From Gemmatimonadaceae bacterium (GTDB taxonomy: Bacteria; Gemmatimonadota; Gemmatimonadetes; Gemmatimonadales; Gemmatimonadaceae), in NCBI GenBank assembly GCA_019689955.1, contig JADGGM010000211.1:1-6049 (forward strand): DNA of 6,049 bases. Direction: 5' to 3'. A model generated the notes under the pieces. It was not told where the DNA came from, did not search any database, and was given only the letters and a program-made list of their open reading frames with translations. Shown here piece after piece: positions 1-4,625 of this stretch. Positions within the stretch are counted from its first letter, which is position 1. The number at the start of each line of letters is the position of its first letter. Made by a program: the position numbers and the translations under genes.

Positions 1-194
1 CCGCGCGTGGGAGCGGCACGCGCGCCGCGTACGACGTCGGCTTCGCCGCCCAGAGCCACTACGTGCGCGTGTGCCGGCGGCTTCTCGGAGTGACCCCCGC
101 GCAGGCGCTCGCGCTCGAGCAGACGTTGCCAATCACGGCCGACGGCGCCGCGCAGCTCCCGGCCGGCGATCGCGCGGCGATCACGCGTCTCTGA
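1..194 (+). CDS. AraC-family transcriptional regulator, C-terminal end (partial)
   Basis: This is the last 63 codons of an AraC/XylS-type DNA-binding regulator; the 5' part lies outside the window. Reading codons from position 3, the protein shows AYDVGFAAQSHYVRVCRR followed by LLGVTPAQAL. This is the second helix-turn-helix of the AraC domain with its signature 'GF..QSHY.R.FR...G.TP..' and only a Cys where Phe is usual. After the domain comes a tail of about 25 residues ending ITRL and TGA at 192-194. No effector domain is visible, so the ligand and targets are unknown. The gene converges on the histidine kinase, and its last 136 bases lie antisense to the annotated end of that kinase. The strong family match suggests that this strand is the real coding strand in the overlap. 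Confidence 0.85.
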   Translation, partial: ARGSGTRAAYDVGFAAQSHYVRVCRRLLGVTPAQALALEQTLPITADGAAQLPAGDRAAITRL

Positions 195-1180
195 CAGCCG
201 TGAGCGCGAGCGACGGAATCCCCCGCGCGCTCAACCTCGATCGCCGGAATGCCCGACGGACGCCGAGCCCGCACGATCGACGCGCGCGCCGGCGGGCCGA
301 CCTCGGCGAAGCAGGCGAAGAAGCGGTCCAACTCCACGCGCACGCCACGGCGCGTCTCGAGCACCATCATCGTACCCATCCCACCCACGCAGCGGAGCAC
401 ATCGCCGGTGTGCACGCCGGCTCGCGAACAGTGGGAGCGAATCAGGATGCCACGAGCGATCGCCAGGCCGAGCCCGAACCCCGCCTGCGCCCGGCCGCGG
501 CCTGCACACCAGAAGGGATCGAAGATGTGCGGAATGTCGGACGGCGGGATCCCTGGGCCGGTGTCCGATATGACGATCTGCACCGCCGTCCCGCTGGCCG
601 CGGACCGGAACGTCACGCGCCCGCCCGGGGGGGTGAACTTCACGGCGTTGCCCCCGATGTTCATGAGCACTTGCAGTAGCCGGTCGCGATCCCCGAACAC
701 CGCCGGGAGGCTGGGCGGCCGGTTGACGGCGAGCGTCACCCCCTTCGCCTGCGCGGTCGGCGCGAGGAGCATGGTCCCCTCCTCGATGAGCGCCACGATG
801 TCGACCTCCGCGAGCCGGAGCGGGAGCGCTCCCGCTCCCAGCGTGGTCGCCGTCAGCAGGTCGCCGGTCAGGCGGAGCATGTGCTCGCCGGACCGTCGGA
901 TCACCGCCAACTGCTTCCGAATTGCCTCGGGGGGCGACATGGCGTCGAGGAACTCGCTCGCGTAGTCAGCCGCCATCATCGCGGCGGACGCCGGCTGTCG
1001 GAGATCGTGGGCAACGATCGCGATGAGCTCCCGGACCGCCATGCCGGCCGGCGCATGATCGAGTGCGCGCGGCGCCTGCATCTCTCCGTGCCATCGAGGA
1101 GTCGTTCCGTCCGGTGCGGGGTTCACGACATCCGCGTGCCATCCATGGCGCTCATTTGCGCCTCGTTGCTCGCTGTGCAT
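59..1180 (-). CDS. Cytosolic sensor histidine kinase without sensor domain, aberrant C-terminus
   Basis: HisKA plus HATPase_c kinase of 373 codons. The N-terminal ~48 residues are polar, with no membrane helix and no recognisable PAS or GAF domain. The phospho-acceptor His58 lies in ELIAIVAHDLRQP. The ATP-binding boxes follow: N box around 174-182 (NIGGNAVKF), G1 DTGPGIP at 206-212, F box FDPFW at 220-224 and G2 GFGLGLAIARG at 235-244. Downstream of SH (249-250) the usual 'GGRIW.ES..G.GT.F...LP' end is hard to see; only a GMGT at 267-270 resembles it. About 100 more residues then run into the AraC gene on the other strand. The start is well supported: GAGGAAGG (1183-1190) lies just upstream of the ATG at 1180-1178. 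No response regulator is adjacent, so the kinase is an orphan here. The true end may have been lost through 3' decay; the part coding up to about position 230 has good third-position GC bias. Confidence 0.8.
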   Translation of the reverse strand: MHSEQRGANERHGWHADVVNPAPDGTTPRWHGEMQAPRALDHAPAGMAVRELIAIVAHDLRQPASAAMMAADYASEFLDAMSPPEAIRKQLAVIRRSGEHMLRLTGDLLTATTLGAGALPLRLAEVDIVALIEEGTMLLAPTAQAKGVTLAVNRPPSLPAVFGDRDRLLQVLMNIGGNAVKFTPPGGRVTFRSAASGTAVQIVISDTGPGIPPSDIPHIFDPFWCAGRGRAQAGFGLGLAIARGILIRSHCSRAGVHTGDVLRCVGGMGTMMVLETRRGVRVELDRFFACFAEVGPPARASIVRARRPSGIPAIEVERAGDSVARAHGCQRRVIAARSPAGSCAAPSAVIGNVCSSASACAGVTPRSRRHTRT

Positions 1181-1273
1181 GTCCTTCCTCGGGTCTCACT
1201 GGGGTGCGTGCGTGTCCGCGGCCAACCAGGATGGCGCCGCCACGCCCCGTACGATGCGGCGAGCCACGTCACG

Positions 1274-1290
1274 CGAATTGAACCGAATTG
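1274..1290. repeat. Short direct repeat CGAATTG x2 in kinase upstream region
   Basis: CGAATTG occurs at 1274-1280 and again at 1284-1290, a 10-bp period in otherwise very GC-rich DNA. It lies about 95 bases upstream of the histidine kinase start and 60 bases before the DUF5996 remnant. It could be a regulator-binding site for the minus-strand kinase, but there is no convincing -35/-10 pair to anchor it. Confidence 0.3.
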
Positions 1291-1352
1291 TGTGGATGGG
1301 TCGGGCATGGCGGGCGCCACCCGCATCGCCTGCCCACGAGCGCGGTGCGGCG

Positions 1353-1499
1353 ATGAGCAACGCCGAGCTGCGGGAGCTCGTGCTGCCGTACGAGGCGGTG
1401 CGCACCGCAGAGCGGCCAGACGACGTCGTGCTCGAGTTCCTGTAGAGCACCTACGAGGCCGCAGCGCGCCTCGCGGGGTGGGACCGCGCCGCGCTCGAG
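1353..1499 (+). pseudogene. DUF5996-family protein, C-terminal remnant with in-frame amber stop
   Basis: From the ATG at 1353 the frame reads ELRELVLPYEAVRTAERPDD then VVLEFL, a TAG at 1443-1445, and in the same frame STYEAAARLAGWDRAALE. From memory, the C-terminus of DUF5996 proteins reads '..EFLLPYEAVR...DPDA.LLAFLQSTYEAAA.L..WDR.ALE', so the TAG sits exactly where a conserved Gln (CAG) is expected. Only about 50 of the family's roughly 300 residues are present. Nothing upstream of about 1360 resembles the rest of the family, and the frame degenerates after 1500. The function of DUF5996 is not established. I read this as a 5'-truncated, nonsense-interrupted remnant rather than a functional gene; the two halves would make only very short peptides. 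Confidence 0.75.
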
Positions 1500-1500
1500 C

Positions 1501-1646
1501 GAGACCCCGCACCGGCGTGCCGTCGCGCTCTTCCGCGAGGTCCTCGCAGGTGTCGGGCTCGCGGTGCCGGTTGAGACACCCTACAGCTTCTGTACGAAGG
1601 GACAGGCGACCAGCGCGTCGTCGCGTTCCTTCGTGAAGTCAATTAG
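1501..1646 (+). pseudogene. Unrecognised coding remnant split between two frames
   Basis: Between the DUF5996 remnant and the next gene, two plus-strand frames read like protein. One gives AVALFREVLAGVGLAVPVE (about 1519-1575). The other, after a TGA at 1572-1574, gives LQLLYEGTGDQRVVAFLREVN and ends with TAG at 1644-1646. Both have high third-position GC and plausible amphipathic helices, and they join near 1574 with a single frameshift. The TAG is only two bases before the GTG of the following gene, a spacing typical of translationally coupled operon genes, which favours this being a real gene end. I do not recognise the family. An intact protein could still be present if there is a sequencing error near 1574. 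Confidence 0.35.
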
Positions 1647-1648
1647 CC

Positions 1649-1882
1649 GTGGAGACGCTCACGCAGGGCGTGGTCCTCACCCCGCTGATCGCGCTGGTTG
1701 AGCTGTCGCGCGTGCTCGGGTGGATCGTCGCGCTGATGCGGGTGCCTATCGGCGAGGAGGACAACGACCAGGTCGGCCATCGGTTGCGCGATGTCGACCT
1801 CCAGAACACGGTGCTCGAGAGGACGATGGCGCGGATGAACGAAGTGCTGCGACTCCTGCCGCAGGACAGATCGGTGCACTAG
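1649..1882 (+). CDS. Small hypothetical protein, 77 aa
   Basis: This is an open frame of 77 codons with very strong GC bias at third positions, starting GTG at 1649 and ending TAG at 1880-1882. An in-frame TGA at 1634-1636 leaves GTG 1649 as the only reasonable start. The N-terminal third (VLTPLIALVELSRVLGWIVA, residues 10-29) is hydrophobic and helical, broken by charged residues, so it may be an amphipathic or weak membrane helix. The rest is a charged helix with Leu/Met heptad-like spacing (LQNTVLERTMARMNEVLRLL), which suggests a coiled coil or dimerisation. There is no clear Shine-Dalgarno; the start follows the preceding TAG by two bases, suggesting coupling to the broken upstream gene. 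I do not recognise a family. An antisense ORF of similar length exists but has an implausible His/Arg-rich composition. Confidence 0.6.
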   Translation: METLTQGVVLTPLIALVELSRVLGWIVALMRVPIGEEDNDQVGHRLRDVDLQNTVLERTMARMNEVLRLLPQDRSVH

Positions 1883-2075
1883 CGAAGGTGCGGCCTGGGC
1901 ATGTCGCGCACCACCGTCCCGCGCCCGCTGAGGGGAGGCGCAGCTTCCGCATTCTGCATCTCATCGCACTTCCCACAGTAGCGCGTTCTTGGGGGAGATT
2001 TTACGCTGGTGTCACCATCCCACCGTGCCCGGCGCAGTGGGCTTCTGTGCACTCGAGCGCACCAAGATGGCCTGG

Positions 2076-2111
2076 GGGCACCCGATAATCGTTTGGTGCC
2101 CATAGGTGCCC
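2076..2111. repeat. Inverted plus direct repeat of GGTGCCC
   Basis: GGGCACC at 2076-2082 is the exact reverse complement of GGTGCCC at 2095-2101, leaving a 12-base AT-richer loop. A second direct copy, GGTGCCC, follows at 2105-2111, so either right copy could pair with the left arm. The arrangement could be a transcription terminator core without a U-tract, a switchable hairpin, or part of a recombination site. No integrase gene or matching copy elsewhere in the window supports the last reading. Confidence 0.45.
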
Positions 2112-2174
2112 ACAAGTGTGTGAATATGCGCCTACAGAGCCACGTGGATTGGGATGGCGACGGGTGTAAGTCGG

Positions 2175-2211
2175 GGCTGGAGCCGGCCGTTGGAGCGGAG
2201 GGCCGGCAGCC
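2175..2211. terminator. Possible stem-loop between convergent genes
   Basis: GGCTG (2175-2179) and CCGGCC (2183-2188) pair with GGCCGG (2201-2206) and CAGCC (2207-2211). This gives an 11-bp stem with a three-base bulge and a 12-base loop. It lies about 45 bases beyond the stop of the minus-strand lipoprotein remnant. It is a strong GC hairpin in the right place for a terminator, but no T-run follows on either strand, so the function is uncertain. Confidence 0.35.
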
Positions 2212-2254
2212 GAACCGGTCGTAACGAGCCACCGGGACGGAATAGCGGCCTCGG

Positions 2255-2499
2255 TTAGCTGGCGACGTGCTTCGTGAGGACGAGGTGGATCGTCGCGCCG
2301 CTGAAGACACCGTTCCCTACTAACTGATCCTCACGGACCTCGAGCGCCAGGTCACGACCGCGGCATCGTACGTCCCCGCTACTTCGGCGACTGAGGGACC
2401 GGTCACGTGGTCGCCGCCGCACGCCGTGAGCGCGCCGGCCAGCACGACGGTCGTGACGGTGACCACCAGGTGCCACGCAGTTAGTCGGAATATGAACAC
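2255..2499 (-). pseudogene. Small lipoprotein with internal deletion and frameshift
   Basis: The N-terminus starts at GTG 2499, preceded by GGAGAG, and gives a lipoprotein signal: hydrophobic WHLVVTVTTVVLAGAL, then lipobox LTAC followed by GGDHVTGPS and EVAGTYDAAVV. In this frame it ends abruptly at the TGA at 2322-2320. The adjacent frame instead reads DLALEVREDQLVGNG and VFSGATIHLVLTKHVAS with TAA at 2257-2255. Both halves fit one family of small environmental lipoproteins, which start '..CGGD..TGP..AEVAGTYD' and end 'RDM.L.V.GNRL.GD.TFSGT.I.VVLTR'. The ~90 residues normally between them are missing. I infer an internal deletion that also shifted the frame. As it stands, a peptide of about 59 residues would be made. 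The gene is the last of a minus-strand series, 41 bases after the outer-membrane-like remnant. Confidence 0.65.
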
Positions 2500-2540
2500 G
2501 CTCTCCAGCGGGAAGATTGCCGCATCACCCGAGCCCGTGC

Positions 2541-2949
2541 TCAGCGGCGGCGGCGCGGTGACGGCCACCAGCGCACGCCGAAGGCTACGCGCGGGAAGAT
2601 GCTCCAGCCGCGGTGATGCACGTCAAAATCACCGCCCTTGGAGCGGGCGTCGAGGGCGAGCAGGTCCGCCGTGGCGCCGGCGAGGAAGGCCATGTGCCGC
2701 CCCATGGGGTGCACGACACCTGTGCGGCCTCCACTCCAGCGCGAGCGACAGGAGCGCTCCGAGGGGCTGGTTGCGGGCAAACCGGAGCTGGCCGCCATCC
2801 AGACTCGTCGTGAGGCCGACGTGGGAGAAGTCATAGCCGAGCTCCAACGTCCCCCCAGGCCCAACCCCAAAGTCCCCAAACCGGTCGAGGTAGGCGTCCG
2901 CCTCAGGGCGCAGCGCCGGTTGCTGCGCCAGCGCCGCGTCACGATCCAT
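2541..2949 (-). pseudogene. Outer-membrane beta-barrel-like protein, frameshifted, signal peptide lost
   Basis: Two minus-strand frames together describe one protein. The first, from about 2949, reads ALAQQPALRPEADAYLDRFG, then GTLELGYDFSHVGLTTSLDG and ALLSLALEWRPH. The second, from about 2718, reads GVVHPMGRHMAFLAGATADL, later GWSIFPRVAFGVRWWP, and stops at TGA 2543-2541. One extra base near 2720 (the A between CAC and GGT in the minus reading) would explain the switch. Alternating hydrophobic/polar strands and an aromatic end suggest a small barrel or porin-like protein. The ALAQQ start resembles the end of a cleaved signal peptide, but no hydrophobic signal precedes it. The ATG at 2949-2947 overlaps the end of the cupredoxin gene, so an upstream deletion probably fused the two. 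The specific family is not recognised. Confidence 0.55.
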
Positions 2950-3457
2950 CACGCGCCTCGCGCTCCGCATGGGGTGGCGCGCTCGCCATGCTCGCCGCAG
3001 GCAGGACGACGAGCTGCCCCGACATCATCGGCAGGTGCGCCGCGATGCTGCAGAGAAACGGGGAGATCCCGGCGTGTCTGGCGACATACGTCGCATGTGT
3101 GATCGACTGCCCAGGGAGCGCGAGCGCGAGATCGGGGAGCACGAACGAGTGCGCGTCATCCTCGGGGTTCACGAAGGTGAAGTGGATCGTGTCCCCTTCG
3201 ATCACCGTGATGGTGCTCGGCACGAACGCGTAGACCTCCTTCCCGGCCAACACGCCGCCGGGCGCGAAGTCGGGGGCGAGGAATGGGTAGAGGTGAACCG
3301 CTTCTTTCACGAGCAGCGGCACCGTCGTCACGGTGACCTCGCGCACGTGCGGGGTGTAGGCCGACGCCGTCGCGGAGGGGGCCGGTCGCGTGCAGCTCAT
3401 CGCCGCGACGGCCAGGACGGTCAGTGCACACGACGATATGGTAGGCGGTGATGGCAT
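2939..3457 (-). CDS. Cupredoxin-domain lipoprotein (type 1 copper protein)
   Basis: 172-residue exported copper protein. Residues 1-22 form a signal peptide with a lipobox-like AAMSC, giving a lipid-modified Cys22 (the -3 residue is Ala, slightly atypical). A plastocyanin-like fold follows: KEVYAFVPSTITVIEGDTIHF (73-93), then the ligand region. All four expected type 1 copper ligands are visible: His103 in EDDAHSF, Cys136 and His141 in FLCSIAAHLPMM, and Met144 (or Met145). This suggests electron transfer or copper binding at the outer face of a membrane. ATG 3457 gives a sensible signal peptide but has no clear Shine-Dalgarno. The C-terminal dozen residues (HAEREARDGS) look unrelated to the domain and may come from the same rearrangement that damaged the next gene, whose ATG at 2949 overlaps this stop. 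It appears to be the only intact gene in the minus-strand series. Confidence 0.85.
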   Translation of the reverse strand: MPSPPTISSCALTVLAVAAMSCTRPAPSATASAYTPHVREVTVTTVPLLVKEAVHLYPFLAPDFAPGGVLAGKEVYAFVPSTITVIEGDTIHFTFVNPEDDAHSFVLPDLALALPGQSITHATYVARHAGISPFLCSIAAHLPMMSGQLVVLPAASMASAPPHAEREARDGS

Positions 3458-3529
3458 ACGGGACCCAGAGAGAGTGGTCCACCACGTGCAGCCGAATCAG
3501 CCCTGCGTCGAGGTCGTTGTCGTCCCCGT

Positions 3530-3801
3530 CGGTGGGCGCCGGTACCAGGTGGACATCCATTGTCAGATCATAACGCACGTGGCGCGGCGGTGGCAGACCC
3601 GCCGGAGCGAGGCGCGGCAGGCCGGAATTGATGGTGGTGATACGCGACCAGCCCCGCACCTGGCGCACTCGCTCCGGGAAGTGTCGTCCGGTCTCGGAGA
3701 TCGTCAGAACGTTCCAGATCACGCGTAGCGCCCTCTCGAAGTGATGTGCTGCGCCGAGATGACCGAGGGATCCGTTGGGGCATGGGCGGGGCTCCTCCGA
3801 T
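3530..3801 (-). pseudogene. Probable further decayed part of the type II GAPDH gene
   Basis: This stretch is open in one minus-strand frame, which differs from that of the GAPDH N-terminus. It has high third-position GC, reading RVIWNVLTISETGRHFPERV, GWSRITTINSGLPRLAPAG (from about 3653) and MDVHLVPAPT (about 3560-3531). These loosely fit the middle of type II GAPDH ('RVVSCNTT..', 'SRI.GIMNT.LP', 'D...HLV.APTTLMH') in the right order, but the residues expected at the catalytic Cys (SCNTT) are not there. The likeness is weak and is from memory. If it holds, the gene was once full-length here and has drifted heavily. Otherwise this is an unidentified open stretch with no credible start that runs into the cupredoxin gene. 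Confidence 0.3.
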
Positions 3802-3951
3802 CTCGCCGCCCCGTCACACGCCCTTGACGCCGGCCGCGCGATAGCGCTCGCGGTTCGTGGCGGCAATCCCTTTCGGCGTGCAGTCGGCGACCCGTTTCCC
3901 GATCACGCCGTAGCCGTTCACGGCGACGCAGACGTGTCTGTCACCCGCCAT
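3802..3951 (-). pseudogene. Type II (archaeal-type) glyceraldehyde-3-phosphate dehydrogenase, N-terminal remnant with internal deletion
   Basis: From ATG 3951, preceded by an excellent AGGAGGTG (3955-3962), the frame reads VCVAVNGYGVIGKRVAD, then CTPKGIAATNRERYRAAGVK, then GV and TGA at 3816-3814, and continues in frame RGGE. The first block is the NAD(P)-binding start of type II GAPDH (VNGYG.IGKRVADA). The second is a segment that lies about 70-80 residues later in intact enzymes (VVDCTPKGI...AGVKAIFQGGE). The middle is missing in frame. The stop falls where Phe of 'AIFQGGE' is expected, and GGE resumes at the right distance. A 45-residue peptide could still be translated from the intact ribosome-binding site, but it lacks the catalytic Cys and most of the fold. 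The intact enzyme oxidises glyceraldehyde-3-phosphate in central carbon metabolism. Confidence 0.75.
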
Positions 3952-3963
3952 ACGCACCTCCTA

Positions 3964-3987
3964 CTCGTCATGGCGCTCGTCATGGCG
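3964..3987. repeat. 12-bp perfect tandem duplication
   Basis: CTCGTCATGGCG occurs twice back to back (3964-3975 and 3976-3987), immediately upstream (on the minus strand) of the ribosome-binding site of the GAPDH remnant. On the minus strand each copy contains an ATG. It looks like a slippage duplication in the 5' leader of that gene. Confidence 0.6.
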
Positions 3988-4056
3988 CACTCGCAGGCGC
4001 GCATTCGCACCGACGATCCAACAGCACGCTACGGTGCCCCGCTGAGCGTCGGCTGA

Positions 4057-4294
4057 GGCCTCACGGAATGTTCCATGGTGCCGCGCGAGGGCTGGCGCCC
4101 GCGCTTCGTTCAGCCGGCATTCAGCCAGGCATCAGCTATGCAGTGCATCTCGAGGTGTGCCATCCACGCGACGGCCCCACCGACTCCCGTCCAACAGGGC
4201 GATACGTAGGTCGGCCAGGCGGTCGTGCGAGGTGCACGTAGGGCGCGGCGCCTGGTGCGAACTCTGCGTACCCGACCCTCAGCGCGAGTCCCGT
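4057..4294. other. Intergenic region upstream of the SHOCT gene
   Basis: About 240 bases between the divergent GAPDH remnant and SHOCT genes. A plus-strand frame is open from 4157 into the SHOCT gene, but its first 46 residues are Arg/Ser-rich and look non-coding. The notable content is the direct-repeat array at 4109-4136. No clear sigma-70 -35/-10 pair was found; TATGCA at 4137-4142, directly after the repeats, is a weak -10 candidate. Confidence 0.4.
4109..4136 (+). promoter_or_regulatory. Three TTCAGC-like direct repeats at 11-bp spacing, probable response-regulator binding site
   Basis: TTCAGC starts at 4109 and again at 4120, and ATCAGC starts at 4131, so the three half-sites are exactly 11 bases apart. 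The first two copies extend to TTCAGCC. Direct half-sites one helical turn apart are the known binding mode of OmpR/PhoB-type winged-helix regulators bound as head-to-tail dimers. The array lies about 160 bases upstream of the SHOCT gene start and about 160 bases upstream of the GAPDH remnant start, so it could serve either. An OmpR-type regulator remnant lies at 4626-4796. That it was the binding partner is only an inference. Confidence 0.5.
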
Positions 4295-4573
4295 ATGACT
4301 GTCACACCCGTGATTGGAGCTGCTCAAGGATGGACGGGGTGTCCTTGGTGCGGCGGGCACATGTGGGGGGGAGGGGCCATGATGCTCTTGTGGATCATCC
4401 TGCTCGTCGTGATCGTCTGGGCGATCTGGAACTTCACGCGTCGCGGTGTGGGCCCGAACGTGGGTGGCGGTGACCGGGCCGAGCAGCTTCTTCGTGAGCG
4501 CTACGCCCGCGGCGAGATCGATACGGAGACGTTCCATCGCATGCTGGAGGAGCTGCGGCGGCAGCCCCCGTGA
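4295..4573 (+). CDS. SHOCT-domain small membrane protein
   Basis: 92-residue protein from ATG 4295, or 70 residues if ATG 4361 is used. A Gly/Met/Trp-rich stretch (GGHMWGGGAMM, 20-30) leads into one membrane helix, LLWIILLVVIVWAIWNF (31-47). A Gly-rich linker follows, then a SHOCT motif, AEQLLRERYARGEIDTETFH (62-81) ending MLEELRR. In SHOCT proteins this short C-terminal helical hairpin sits in the cytoplasm and may mediate oligomerisation; its biochemical role is not established. The first start includes GCPWCGGHM, a CxxC next to His and Met, which could bind metal or form a disulfide. Neither start has a strong Shine-Dalgarno; the GGGAGGGG at 4369-4376 would favour even ATG 4379. The 11-bp repeat array upstream suggests two-component control. 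Similar proteins often neighbour copper and heavy-metal genes, which would fit the cupredoxin nearby. Confidence 0.8.
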   Translation: MTVTPVIGAAQGWTGCPWCGGHMWGGGAMMLLWIILLVVIVWAIWNFTRRGVGPNVGGGDRAEQLLRERYARGEIDTETFHRMLEELRRQPP

Positions 4574-4625
4574 CTCGCGCGACCGTACCAGGGTGCCAAG
4601 CGGAGCCGGAGCGACACGGCGGGAG

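Larger units (their letters stand above)
1883..2254. other. Non-coding stretch with no convincing gene
   Basis: About 370 bases in which no frame on either strand shows consistent third-position bias or a recognisable family. Base composition is patchy and locally less GC-rich (around 2085-2150). It holds the repeats and hairpins listed separately at 2076-2111 and 2175-2211. It separates a plus-strand gene from a minus-strand lipoprotein remnant, so it is a convergent intergenic region where terminators would be expected. No U-tract terminator is visible. Confidence 0.6.

Noticed and set aside
249..965. 238-codon plus-strand ORF antisense to the kinase
   Set aside because: No domain is visible, and the minus strand has all kinase boxes in one frame.
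1443..1445. Amber suppression or recoding at the DUF5996 TAG
   Set aside because: The gene also lacks its 5' portion, and nearby gene ends include TAG used as a normal stop (1644, 1880), so plain nonsense is simpler.
881..1636. 251-codon plus-strand ORF
   Set aside because: Its first 300 bases lie antisense to the kinase HisKA region, and the remainder reads as Arg-rich noise over the DUF5996 remnant frame.
1943..1990. CGKC motif on the minus strand (RYCGKCDEMQNAE) as a zinc-ribbon remnant
   Set aside because: Too short, with noise on both sides in the same frame and only one CxxC.
2040..2180. tRNA gene or CRISPR repeats in the gene-free stretch
   Set aside because: No cloverleaf can be drawn around the hairpins, and the repeated GGTGCCC units are too short and irregular for a CRISPR array.
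3156..3529. Minus-strand frame continuing from 3866 into the cupredoxin as a 236-aa protein
   Set aside because: From 3457 the cupredoxin frame has a signal peptide, lipobox and all copper ligands; the alternative frame turns into Arg/Gly-rich noise there.
4157..4294. Extended start of the SHOCT protein at 4157
   Set aside because: The extra 46 residues are Arg/Ser-rich, do not resemble a signal peptide and are not typical of these short proteins.
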